From the NCBI GenBank assembly GCA_033239005.1, contig BSQZ01000011.1, positions 1,028,501 through 1,092,500 of the forward strand: a stretch of 64,000 nt of DNA, written 5' to 3'. The notes under the pieces are model-generated. The model searched no databases, was not told the origin of the DNA, and was given only the letters and a program-made list of their open reading frames with translations. The position numbers and the translations under genes are program-made. This DNA comes from Lamellibrachia satsuma. Taxonomy: Eukaryota; Annelida; Polychaeta; Sabellida; Siboglinidae. Of the stretch, positions 35,522 through 49,500 are shown one piece after another (the stretch's first letter is position 1; each line of letters opens with the position of its first letter).

Positions 35522-38500
35522 TCAGTATCGCCGCACACACCGACCACGGTCATCATATGTCAACTCAGACATGCGGAACGTTTCAAAATCATCAGCGTGC
35601 CCTTCCAAGGACCCGTCGTCGTCAATCCAGTGCAGGCCTGCAACTGCTCTGCCGTGTCTTCTGGCTGCAAGCACTCTACTTGCACGGCGTGCACCGATGA
35701 CCACGAGGACGACAGCTACGACTCCAAGAACGGATACAATGGGCACCCACACGTACAAACTTGTCTGCCTAACGACGGAATCGTCACCGTCATCGACATC
35801 TCGGCCATCGATGCAGAAGTCAAGGTAGCCGCGTAGTGAGCAAGGGTCCACATCTTTGACGCCCTGAACGTAGAACATGAATGTTGTCTCCGTCACTGTC
35901 TCGGCATCGCTACGTGACACGTCTTTGACACATGCCTCGAGGTAGAACTGACTGACAGCCGTCAGATCCTCCGCGTTCTGCCGTATTGCTTCATTGCTGT
36001 GTAGTCGAACTACGCACGTATCAATAAGTTTCTGTGACGATCTATCGAGCACCAGATCTGATGGAATTGGGAGACTGAGACCTGGGATGTCGCACGGCTG
36101 CCACAGGGGCATATCTGACGTTTTGTTGTTGTCTGTGTTCAACTTCCCGTGTATAACTCTCGGCTGTGGTTGGTCAAATGGAACAGTTATGTTATCATGC
36201 ACTGCCATCTTGACAAGTTGGCCGTGTCCTTCATCAAAAAGAACAGCTGCCAGCAGATCTGGCACATAGTCGTCGCTGTACGTATACATGTGTTCTTTGA
36301 TGATGTTTTCAGGTCGGCTGTAGGTCCACACAGTGAAGAAGTCCAAGTCGAACGCCAGCGGTTGTGATGGTGCGCCGAATGAGATGGACGTCATGCGAAC
36401 TGGCCTGTATGCGTGTACGCCAGAGCGGCTGTGTCGGGCTGTCAGGCTGTCATGCTCACCAGCGATAAACATTGTCAGCAGACCTCCCTGTCTGCCGTCC
36501 CAACCGAGAGTGACATGTAGCCAAGTGTCCAGCTTGACATCGATGCCGGTGTTGAAGTCGCCATTGTCACCCCACGCGACATGCCACTGTGAGTTAAACA
36601 CTTCCAGTTGAAGAAAATCATCCATCATATTGATGACTAAAACAGTTTGTCGTTGGACGGTCACGTTCTGCTCGTCAACCTTCAGGTATAGTTTCAGCCA
36701 GAGAGACACACTCAACTCGAGCATGTCTCTGCTGATGTCAATACTGGCGAAGTGAAGGGACGTGCCGTTCATGTGCAACATGTGACCGCCGCCGCTCATG
36801 TTGCGCTCCGAGTAGACATGTGACAAATGCAAAGTGTCAGCGGTCAGTGTCTCTACGTTTCTGGTGACGTACATTGTTGACAGTTGTGTGTCAATGACGA
36901 CATCTTCTGTGGCTGTATACGTATCTCCTGATGTTTCATTGGCCATGCCCCAGTTCACGTCGTCCTTCCAGTTTCCATTGGCATTGCCCAGTAGACCGCT
37001 CAGGCGGCCCGACACGGTAGTCTTTGACATCCTGACGCCACACATTAACTGTCCATGGATCATAGCCACCACAATTTGAAATTCTCTGGTGAGTGAGATA
37101 CGAATCACATTGTTGGGTTTCCATTGGACAGTTAAGTCACCGACTGTGGTCTTTCCGTCACGAGCCAGTGGTACCCAACCACTCCGACCACGACTTACCC
37201 CCTTCAACTCTCCGGCGTCGTTCTGCAACGAGAAGAGTGCGCGTTGGCTGCGGATGGATACTTCGACGAGTTGGCGACATCGATAAGTATCGTTGCAAGG
37301 CACAAATAACACTTGCACAGACACGTCATCTGTCTCCAGCAGCTGGTAGCTGCCTGGCATCACCACTTCAAAGCTTGCCCCGTCCAGAGTGGTGACGTAA
37401 CTGCCAGTCACGACTCCCGTGTACCACTTGGTTCCTATGTCGTCGGCTGCTGTGTTGCAATCAATGCCGTGCCAGTGAGCCGTGCAACGGTTACACGGGT
37501 AATCAGCTGCGACGAGTGACATTCGACGAGAGAGCTTGTTGAACGGAACGGTGACACTCATCCAGCGTGACTGACACACGCATTGACCAGTGGCTCGCTC
37601 GCACTGACCACGGTCATTGCACGCAAGGCCGTTGTCTGCTGCTGAACACACGTCTGCACAGGCATCACCACAGAAACCCCGGCGACAGCGACATGACTGC
37701 GTCGCTGCATCATAATCACCGAAAGAACACACTGTCTGTCGTTGGCACGCATCAGTGTACTGGTCGACAACATGCTGACTCGCGCTAGTGGATGATAGGC
37801 GCAGTACATCGTTGACACACTGTTGGATGTATGACTGGAGAAGTATGTGGTCTGCTACACAAGTCATCTGTGCCATCGCAGCTGCGCAGTTGTCATTAGC
37901 TGTTTTAAGTGACACACTAGCAAAGTCTGACTTGGTGATGCCGGTGACCTCTGTCATCTGCAGATCACTGACACTCCACACAGGAGGGTTGTGTTCTGAG
38001 GTCGTTCGGAAGCCCTGCCCTGTCATCACGTCAAAGGCAACAGTGCCACGGGCCTCGTTCAGCTTCCAATAGTGCGCCAGGTCGGGCGTGCTGCCAGTGA
38101 CAGCCACTCTCCAGTTCTGTGCCACGAGAACACCGCCACTTTGGGGACGTGTCCACAAACGCACCTCAGACAAGTACCCTGCGAATGTCGCGTTGACGAC
38201 GTGGGAGACGTTTGCTGGCAGCTCACCAAATGACATAGTCCCAGACGGGCTAAATGCAGAGGCTGTCAGTTGCACTGCAAATACACGCGTGTCACTGGTC
38301 CCCTTGGTCAAGTACACGTGCAGTGTAGCCATGGAGACGTCCCAGTAAAGGTCAAGCTGTGACCACACATTCAGTGCAAGTACGAGACCACTGGCGTAGA
38401 TGTGGTTGTTGTAGTGTACGTGGATTCCGGTCACATCGTTGACAATGGCAAGGACATGGCTGTTGATGTAGGAGAAGAACACACCACCGTATCTGATTGG

Positions 38501-41500
38501 ATTGATGTGCACCTCAATGCCGAAGCCACCACGAGGCAGCCAGGTGATGTTTTCAGTGAACATGCCTGATCCCTCACAGTATATGCTCGTGGATATGCTT
38601 GTTTTATTCGTGGGAAAATCTTGTGGGGTCCGCAAGAACTGTCTACTGAAGTTGCGGACAGCGGACTCCGACAACGACGTCTGACAGCTCTGTGCTAGTT
38701 CGACCACTGTGCATGGATCTACGACTTCACTGCAGCCTGTAGCTTGGATGGAGACACTCGTATTGCAAGAACTTACGAGTCCTGTTGCGGCTCTCCACAA
38801 TGGCTTGGTAGTCACGAGGGTCGCACTGAGACCATTTGTCTCTATTCCAACACTCACCATTGTGTGCAGACGCTCAACTGACATCTCCAGGGTGTGTGTT
38901 GCCGCCCGCACCATGTTAATACCGGAAAGTCCTCTCCTCGTTCTCACTTCAACAGCCCGCCCGTCTGCCCAGACTGTCACGTGACTGGTGCTAGAGCTTG
39001 AGCGATTCACAAACACTTGTTGGCCATCATAACTAAGCAGCAATGAATCGAAGCACCGGGCCGTTCTTGTTGGCGTGTCACAGTCAACCACTGTAGCCCA
39101 CAATGTAAAGTTTTTTACAGCAAACACCTCGTAGATGCCAGTGGCTCGCAACTGGAACGTTGTGCTGTCCAAGCCTGTCACAATTGCTTGACTTCTCAGA
39201 TGGGCGACAACCGTGACGCCAATGTGATCTGACGACATCTGCATGACAGTACAATCAGCAGCTATTGAGCCATCTGTGCAGGTGACCTTCTCACACATGT
39301 TACCACTGTAATGATCCTCGCAGTGACACCGCCCATCTGGGAGGCACTCTCCGTGTCCACTGCATACAGCTGCTCGGTCGCCAGGGCATCGATTACTGCA
39401 CGATGACCCCCAGTAGCCGAGGTAACACGTGCACTTTCCTTTCTCACCAATTGTGCCGAATATACAGGCTACACAGTCACGTCTCAACCACACTGGTTGT
39501 TGTATCAACGACCCACTGCAAAGAACTGTGTGTAAATCGTTTTCTCCTGAACTGACGACACGGCTCAATTCAGCAAACGATGCCATTGTGAAGAAGGCAC
39601 TCATCACGTTCGCCGACCGACGGCCGCTTCGACGACACTGTGAATGGAAGTGTTCACGTATTGTGGTGTCAATATGTACATTGCTGGACTTCACTACTGG
39701 TGACATGAAGAACGAGTCGCAAATAACTTCGATGTCCCCTTGTTTGTTATCATTGCCATTATTAATAAATTGTTGTCTGATATCTGAGGGCAAGTCGTAC
39801 ACGTCAAGGTCAGACGGCAGCCATGTTGGATGTTGCCATGGATACTCAGCACCACGGAAATCAGCTGCTCCCATGTTATCTCTGGCGGTTGGTCCTTCAT
39901 CCTCAATAAACGTATACAAGTATGCAAGCTTTGACGCAAACACCGATGGTCGTAAATTGAGGTGAAGCAACTGGTAGATGATGGCATATGGCAGTCGCGT
40001 GAGCCACACAGACATATCATCAATCTGCCCATCAAAACGTGTCACCTTGTGACTGACATTGTCCCCGGCTGCCTGCCAACTTCCCAATGTCACTCGGCCA
40101 CCGATGTCCATAAAGTCGGCACAGTCGACGTCAAATGTCTCGTAGGTAAGTCCACCGACCGAATTCATGTGGTAGTAATGTAGTCGCCTGTTGTCTCGCT
40201 CATAGGCTAACACCAGTTGGCTCCACTCACCAATACTGTTGCTGGTAGATGTCACAAACGAGTTCTGACCACAGTGGATTGTAATGTTGACATCGTTGGT
40301 CAAAGCAAATGTCTTATGTTTTCCATAGGCAAGTATAATACCTCCATGACTCATTGGCTTCACCAGCAAGCTGATGGTGACATCTTTGTTAGAACTGCCC
40401 GTGGACGACTTCAGTGTTGCGTTACTGAAAGAATGTGACAGGACATCTGATGTTGCGGCAGTACTGTTCAATGACATCGCATAACCAGCTAGGGACAATC
40501 TCTTCAGGAGAGCAGCATCAAACAAGCTCAGGTCTTCTGCCACCTGGTATTGCTGCGATACGTCGGCTGCAAGGCTGCTGAATGAAGCTGTCGACTTATT
40601 GAATGGGACGTCGTTATCGACATCACCATCGCATGACCCAAGAATACCTGATGTATTCTGACATGTGTTGGTATCAGCCTCGACGGTCACATGCAGAAAG
40701 TGGTGCATCAGAGAAACAGTCACATTCAACAGGTATGGCTCTTTGACGTGAAGCATGATCTTCTCAGTTGACAACAGACTGACGTCAAAGTTATCTGACA
40801 CTCTCCTCGACATCTCGCCATAGTTGAGCTTGGTGCGCCCAACATGAACAGTTGGCCATTGCTTGGTGTCTTTCTCCGCATACACAGTGACAGTTTCACT
40901 TTGTACCTGCAAGGCGACAGCATCAACACATGATGGTAAGTCACACAAGACTTGGTGAACCTGTATCTTCACTCTGTCGCCGCTCAACTCAAATATAGAG
41001 AACACTCCAACTTTGTTGCCAACAACAAACTGGACATGGTCGAATGTCTGATATGTCGCCGATGGTGTCACAAAGGCGACTCTGGTAGTGGAACTGTGGT
41101 GGAATGGTGACGTAACAAGGACACTGCAGTCAGAGCCGTACCAGTGCTCAGCACACGAGTCGCAGCTGCGTCCCTGCCAGTTGTGGTCACAGTCGCAGTC
41201 ACCAGCTTCAGTACAGCGGCCATGGCGACTACACGGACTCTGTGTACCACCAAGACACAGCTGGTCACAGTGTGGTCCCACGTAGCCTTCGCTGCATTCA
41301 CATTCACCATTGCTTGATATTGTGCCAAAGCGACATGTGTCATAACACTGAGTCCCGCTACGAAGACCACCAACATTGGAACACAAACCCTTCCCTGACC
41401 ACGCAGCTGGAGGATTGCTGAACATGCAGGCATCGGCGAAGTCAAGAGCCACTTTGCGTGCAGCTGAGATGTCACCACTATTGATACAGACTTCCTGTTG

Positions 41501-43547
41501 ACAGAACATCACATACATGTCAACTATTGTGGAGTGGACTGAGAGACATTGTTGTGCCATGGTTGTGTTTCTCATCAGAGACATACACATCGATGTTGCA
41601 TCACGCCGTTGCTGTTCATCTATGCAAGTGTCAGTCAGTGGGTTTACGTCGGTTGCCTTTCTTGCCGGTATACCTGATGGGACCCAGTGAGGCGTGACCC
41701 ACGGTCGGCCTGGGATACGAAAACCGTGTCCTTGCAGGGAGTCGACTGCCAAATCACGTTGTCCCTCGTCAAACTGCCAGTTGGCATTAAGCAAGATAGC
41801 AGCGTCGTGCAAGTTCATGTCCCAGACATCTTTAATAAGTGCTGCTTCTAACGTGATTCCCCACACTAGGAAACTGTCGATACAGCCGACAAAGCTGTCT
41901 GGCCGCTTGTGCTTCCAGCCACTGCGTGGTGGTTGCCACTGCCCCAGTGCTAGGGTTCCGTCCTCAGCAAACAGGTTTGTTGGCACCGTGGCTATGCCCC
42001 TATGTGGAACACCATCACTGCTGAAGACGTATGCATCAAGCCTTCCATTATCTCCTTTGTAGGCAATCACAACTTTGTTCCACACACCCTCTTGTAGACT
42101 CAATCCTGTGTTATACGTGGAGCCGTTGACCTGCACCACTAGTGTATCTACTGACACTACTGCAAACACGTGGCTGCTGGCGTACGAGAACAACACGCCA
42201 CTACCGTTGCCATCTGCTGCCTTCACAAACATCTCGAACGTGACATCGCTGCCAATGACTGATTGTGCTTGGAAGACCGAATATGCAGAGGTATTGTGAA
42301 ATTCGAGCGAGTAGCCACCCACGGCCTGTTCTTGATGATCCACCGATGGGTATGACATGAAAGTGTCACTGGAATGAACTCTCCACATGTCTACATATGC
42401 ATTCGTGGCAGTTTGAGATAAACTATGACTGTCTTGAGTATGCGCATTCCCCACTGACTTAGCTGTCGCAAGTGGAATTTCGTATGTTGGACTGGGCTGT
42501 GATATCTGTGGTTTCTGTGCTGCAACCATTACGTTGGAACTGATGTTAAGTGGTTGGCTATATCCTGCAGAGGTGAAGATGTGCACTGTTGCATCATTTA
42601 TCAACTTTTCGCCGCGTCCACTAAGAATGCCATCAGTGGCATTTACCAAGTCATTCGACATCACGACAGATGTATGTAAATACAATCCAACAGCCCGGAT
42701 GACGATCTGCAAGTCTGAGCCAACATCTACAACCAGCTCTGAAGCCGACAGCCGACTAATGTTGAAACCATAGAAATTCAAGGTGCTGTCAATTACACTA
42801 CTCAACTCATTGAGAGTGAATTCGAACGTCATATCCGATGTCAGATGAATTGTCAGTGTTGTGAAACCGTGACTGTCGTCACCCAATCTGACGCTAATGA
42901 AAGCAACGCAGGAGAAGTGTTGATGACATCGAATGAGCTTGCTTTCCACCATCACGTACGGGAACAAATTCAACAGGTGATATTCGCCGACATTCGTCAG
43001 CCGGAAGTTAAACCCATCGACTGTGTGCACATGCCCTGTGTCTGTTAACTTGGCCATGACGCGTGTTTCCGTGGCAGTGGATTGAAACATGACACTGCAG
43101 TCCGTGCCGTGCCAGCCATTAGAGCAGACAGAACAGTCGTCCGACCCACGCCTGTTGTCAGGACACTCACAGCTTCCGGTGCTTGTGTTACACGGACCTA
43201 ACCCTGAGCAGAGACTTGTAGCGCCGCCTGGACACTCACTGTGACACGACGTATCCCAGTAACCTTTATTGCACACGCACACTTCGCTGTTATCTGCTTC
43301 TGCACTACCAAAGTAGCATGGCTTATCGCACTTGGCACCAATCCACACTGAGAAGTCGGCTGTGTTAGTGAAGTGGGAGCAGAGCTGACGCGCTGGCCAG
43401 TCGGACAGAGCGAGCACTTCCTCGCAGTAGTCGGCAAGTGCCACAAGAGAGTCGACAGCAGCGTCTTTGTCTCCTGTGTCAGTTACGTCTTTGATGCAGT
43501 CTTCACGATAGGACTGCACCAGAGCAACGCCTACACGTGAACACGCT
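35522..43547 (-). CDS. Giant gene, exon N: modules 6-9, transmembrane helix, tail
   Basis: One 8.0-kb exon (acceptor 'tgctttcag', stop at 35522). It finishes the Cys segment of module 5 (DWPARQLCSHF), then four modules. Module 6: CSNGWHGTDCSV, VDGFNFRLTNVGEYHLL, FVGCIDSFLVWG. Module 7: CSEGYVGPHCDQLCLGG, SGILGSCDGDVDNDV, QIDDMSVWLTR. Module 8: CTCYLGYWGSSCSNRCPGD, YLSEVRLWTR, YIQQCVNDVLRL. Module 9: TLDGASFEVVMPGSYQLLE, GLLGNANGNWKDDV, FYLEACVKDVSRS. The transmembrane helix YVWVPIVSVLGVVAVVLVVI is at about 35690-35755. The 55-residue tail holds acidic ADDFETFRMSELTYDDRG with tyrosines. GC content is higher than in the introns. Confidence 0.9.
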
Positions 43548-46500
43548 CTGAAAGCAATAGTCAACATATGGTTTGTGAAAATGTACTACTGCAGTATTCT
43601 ATTTGCAATGAGACTGATACACTGGAAGAGGACAACTGAATTGAGCAATGCGATTTATATGTTAGCAGGTTTCATTAAGCGTATGATTATGTTCATTTGT
43701 GTGTACCAATATTTTGTCATAGTAAATCATTTTCTAACAACTTTACACAATGTATAATGTTTGCAAATGTAGCTTGGAAACCACCTAAACTATGCGAGAA
43801 TTACAACATCTAAGATATGTGTAATATATATAACTAGATAGATACATCGATACTACGTCAAGCTTTGAGAGTACTACCACTACCGCTACCGCTACTACTA
43901 TTAATAATAATGATAATAATAACCTCGACACTTACCTTTGGAAGTTCTCTTCATAAAACAGATCATCACAGAACTGTTCAATCTGCTGGAGAGTCAGTTC
44001 GTTCTCTGTTGTCTGGCGACGCTTTCGGCGTGATGCACTGTCATGGACATACTCTGGTGTTTGAGGTTGGTAAAGGATTGGGGCATCCGATACTTGTAGA
44101 ACAGGGCGTGGGAATGGTTTCATTGGAAGCATCATTGGAATGCGATTGACTTCATCCAATATCTTGTCATCTGGCAAACATTACAAGTGAGATTCCAGAG
44201 TTATTTCTGAACCAGTTGAACACCAAGAATGAAATATCACAACATAATACCCGACGCTATAATAAGCAACGGTAAGTATTGCCCAGGTTGTTGTTTTAAT
44301 CACAATTTATAATATATTTTATGTTGTATAATTGTTGCCTTTTGCATATAATTGCATACACCAGGTTTTCAATCTAGGCGGTGGTAAGTTGGAAGTAGTG
44401 GCGAACGTGGAAGACATTTCTAAGGAACTTGCAACACTGGGGTGTATTAGGCCTGCTGTTTACATTGGAGTTGAACAGCAGAAAATATTGGAAACAGTTA
44501 TATTGTATGATTACAATCTAGCACTGTAGGAACGGACACAGTGTGGATGAAACTGGACATTAACACGTGGAACATGAAGTTGAAAGGAAAGTATCCGGGT
44601 TTTGTCTTATACCAGCTTAAAAACAGTTTTAAGAACAATAATTCTGATCGACTGACTGGTAAAATGGGATGACAACAAATGACTGTGCAATCAACAACAG
44701 ATTTGATTTAAGAAACATAGAAAAAAAGGAGACTAGTTGGGAACAGGCTGTGATAGGTAAGGCGCAGAGATACGGGATGATGAGATATTGAAGTAAAAGC
44801 ACCGAAAACAGAAGAGGCGATGGTTAGACTACATGAAGAGAGCCGTGGTATGATAATGGTATGGATAGCAAAGAATGGGCAAATAGTGCTGATGAGTTAT
44901 ACAGTGGAAGCGATCGTTTAAAAACTAATTTCATTTGCGTTTTGGCTTAGCTCACCTGATAGTTCATCAAATTTCCAAAGGTATGCCAGATTAGGTTCAT
45001 CCCCATTCAAAGCTAAATCCCACTTGAAGTAAATTTCATATGGTCCAAACATTCTGGAAGCAAAGAAAATTGATAAGTCATTGTCAGCATTTGATATTTC
45101 ACATAAATATTAATTTTACATTGAGAAGTATAACGTTTTGTCTTTGATTATACATTGTTTTCAACAACTGGTAAGAATTCATCACCATAAACACACAACA
45201 TGTTATTAGTATTGAGAGCATGTCACTATACAGTCAAATAAACGAACACTACTGACCTATGCCATATGCGTAGCTGATCAACGCATCCCACAAAATGGTC
45301 GATCTCATTAAGGAACGTGCCATCATTCGACAGCTGCCAGCGCCCCATTCCAATGAAGCAGTTCCCTGTGACTTTGTCGCGATACCAGAATTCCTTCATG
45401 ACAGCAAATTTAGCCCCATCAGCAAAAATGTGCAATGTGCCGTGTCGTTTCGTATTGTCAAGCACAATGGAGATGAACGCCCATTTGTTGTCCGGCAGTA
45501 CCACACCACTATCATAGACAAAGTTGTCACCGTGTACAATCTTCACTGTGTCTTGATGTAGCAGTGCGAAAGTCTGACTGCCAGAGAATGACAGTACAGT
45601 TCCGTGGCAGCGGTCCGCAGCACATGTCCGCAGCAGAAACTCGATGGTGGTGTAGCGGCCGGCGAATAGTGTGATCTCGTTAGTTACAGCCGTAGAATCA
45701 GTGAAGCAGTTGCACCGTCCAGCACCCCCAGTCACTGTGTGCACAATGGTACCTTCTATCATCTCCTCGAGTGTCTTTCCCTTGGTCGAGGCGTCAACGT
45801 TGACGATTCCAGTGTCGTCGCCGTCGGAATATCCAGCTTGCATCAGAGGACACTGGGATAGTGTGAGAGTTTTGCCGGAACACGCACCGCAGTTACCGCA
45901 GAGTCCTTTCAATATTTCATCGCAGCAACTTGTATCATTCAGATTTGTCACAACCCGTATAGCCCCATAACCTCCAGTGAAGGTGACACGCAGACCAACA
46001 TCTGTGACTGTCACCGTGTACTTATTTCTGCTTTGCTTTGACACTTTCATTACACAACCTCTATCAAGTGTTATTGAAGTGGAGTGAGACAGCTTTGTGC
46101 CATCCAATGACACTTCAACGATGGTGCGGCTGTGAGACGTCCTGTTGCTGACATATGCTTGTGTCTTAGGCACAACTGTTACTGTCTGATTGTAGAAAGT
46201 GAGCTCTGCATTTTCAATGCACATCCCCCTCTTGCAGACGATCTGCTTCATCTGAAAACACCAGTTTATATGTATGTTTACATTGAACATCAATGTTTCA
46301 TGTCCAGACACCGTCGATGTTTATAAAAAATATCAATATTGTACCAAGCCTACGAATGGTTTATTTTTTCCATAACACAGCATTAAAATCAGGTTGTAGA
46401 AAAAAACACATTATTGCACAATTTTGAAGAATCATGCATCAAGTTATCATGCTATATTAGAAATGTAGGGGAGTATCTGTAATCATTTGAGAGAAGTTCT

Positions 46501-49500
46501 AGCGACTTAAAAAGCTGCTCATCATCACAACAAAGTCATGATGATTCAATCACAACAATGACAATATACGTAAATAAGAAGATCAACGTGCTTTATACAT
46601 AACTCGGAAACTGAGGTAGGTTCATAGAACTATTATATGTGGATGACCATATACATACACATTTGTTCACATATCTAACATTGCCACGTGTATAACTGGC
46701 GAACCACATTTAATACATATTTACCTGCAGGTTGAAGTGTTGAGTGTGTATCAGGTGGTAAGTCGCTGGCTTTTCCACTTTGAATGTGTAGCCCTTGAAA
46801 TTGGTTGTCTTGCCTCTATCCACTTGACACACCATAACCTTGGGTGTGTAATGTGGCTTCATAAAACTACAGTTGGTACCACCGTAGCCAGCAGCACATG
46901 CCGAACACTCGTTATTGCCTGTAACACACAATGTTCATGCAAAACATAACATATTATTCTCAGAGAAAAAAACATAAACTAACTACATAATTGATACAGT
47001 AAAAAAACGTACGTTACGTTGAAACCAAATGTATAATGAATGTGCATAACTCATACGAAAGGGAAACGAAACTGCCAGGCATTTGTGCAGCTGACTTGTG
47101 TTGAGAGCGGATCTGCGGCGCGTCAGTCGTACACTACGTTTCCCGCCGACGTCGATGCTCTGCGCGCACTCGACCGTGGACAGTGGCGAGAGTTGGGGCG
47201 GGAACTTACGACTTGAGAGTGTAGCATAGGAATCGGCGGAAATGACTTTAATTATTAACTTATTTATTATTTTTAGTAACACTTTAATTAATTTTTTTAG
47301 TTATTGTTTAAAAAAATATGATTTTTTATTTATATATTTAAATATAAATAAATATATATATTTAAATGCATAACAAACTTCTAGAAACAGTCATGGTACA
47401 TTTTATGGAATGGCATAAGCGAAAAACACGTGAGTAGTATCACGTCTGCCACACGAAAATGCATTTAATAATAATAATAATAATAATAATAACTTTCTCG
47501 TTATGTTGTTGTTTTCTTTGGATTGTATAATATGCACTTCTAAAATGAAAAATGTTCCTCAAATATTCCTCATCCCACAAATTGTCTAAAATGTTACATG
47601 AATGTACATCTGGTTACCTGATTCTCTCGCAAAGTGCAAACAGAAAAACCAACATTACAAATGATTTACATTATTTTCATTATAATTGTTGACTTACCGT
47701 TCCATTTCAGTTCGCACAGGCATTTCCCAGTCCGGGAACACAATCCGTGTCCATGGCAAGGCTCTGTGACGCTACCAGGACATGGATGATCACAGGCATC
47801 ACCCCAGTAACCCGTGTTACACGTGCATACATCAGGGTGCATGGCGTTCACGTGACCAAAGATGCAGCGCTGGTTACAGTCAGCACCGGTCCAACGGGGA
47901 AATTGTTCGCCAGTGAAATCATTACACATCGGTTTGGCTGGCCAGACTGACAATTGCTTAACTTTCTGACATGTTGATGCAAAGGAAATCACAACGCTGA
48001 GGCTGCTCTCGACTGACTGTGTCGTTGCTATTGTGTGAAGACACGCAGAATGGTAGTAGGCCACAGCTACTGTGAGTGATCCACAAGACAGTGACAGTGC
48101 GCCGTGGTAGAACAGTCGAGAACATTTGTCACGTGCAGCCACTTCCAATACTTCTGTTAACAACGACGCTCGTGTGTTGACACTGACAGAGACATCAGAT
48201 GCAGGTATATCATAGTTGATCCACGTGCAGTCTGGATGGAGGTAGAGCACACTGGTTTCGCGGATGTCCAGGGTTTCTCCACCCAGCCCCTCACTCATCA
48301 CCCAGGCGTGAGTCAGTCCCAACTCACCCCTTGGGATGTTGATGTTCCAGTGGGTGATGACTTCGACTGCAGTGAACCACCGTTCCCACATTATCAAACG
48401 GGCAACTGCTCCAACAAAGCCCCTCGCCGCTGCCACTCCTGTGCTGCTCTGGATTCCTCCCAGCACTAAAGAGCCTCCTGATTCACAGTTGCCTATCGAA
48501 AACACAAATGTCCGGTACACGACTTTGCCAGTGACACTAGTATACGCCACAGTCAGATGATGTGTCGACTTCTTGTAGACAACTGCAACCATTGCCCACG
48601 AGCCACGTTCCACAGTGATGCCAGTATGGAGCACTGAAACGTCGTGATGCATTGTCAATACGCCATCTGCACTGACAGCCAACGCAAACATTTCAGTTGT
48701 TGTGTATGATAGCAAGACTGTGGCTGTGGTGTTCTCTAGTCTAAAGGTAAGCTCAAACGTCAGGTGGTCAGTCGTTGTAATGTCCCGCAAATCTACCACC
48801 GACGCCGTTGTATTGTTGAAAGAGACAGCCTTGTGTGTTGACCACATTGTCGGTGTAGTACTGTTGAAGATACTGGTGGAAATATCATTAAGCTGCCAAC
48901 TGCCAAAGAAAGCCACAATTGCTGTCTGGTTGATGCTGGTATATCCCGTGAACGCAAGCAAACCGTACACGTTACCACTGCAGGCAGTGCTAATCTGGAC
49001 AATCAAGTGACCGTCACCAACAAAAACGTCCAGCTCAAAACCATCTGTACCTCTTAGTATGTACTCTGTTTGGTCAATTCTCTCGAGCATGAATCCGTGT
49101 GCAAACACAAGAGCCTCAGTACTGATGATGTTGGTGACACTACCATTGATGTACAGCACATCCGACTGACTAGTGACTCCAGCAGCACTGATCACCAATG
49201 TGCTGTCACTGATCTGCACGGCGATGGCACGCACACACACGTCGAAGATTGCACACACAGTCTGCATTACTTCCACTTGCAGCTGCTGTGTCGCTGACAC
49301 TTGCTGTCTGAAGAACACGTATATTCCAGTTCCTTTGAATACGACACCAGCACCATCCAGAGTCCAGTAACCATTCACGGTCACAGACACTATGCGCGAA
49401 TCATTAATGACAACATCAGTGGTCGTGTTGGCAACAGAACAATCAGCACCGTGGAATCCCTTGGTGCAGACACTGCAGTCTGGGGCACCTGCCCAGTTGT

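Noticed and set aside
35571..43048. Numerous plus-strand frames over the last exon
   Set aside because: Complementary shadows of the 8-kb minus-strand exon.
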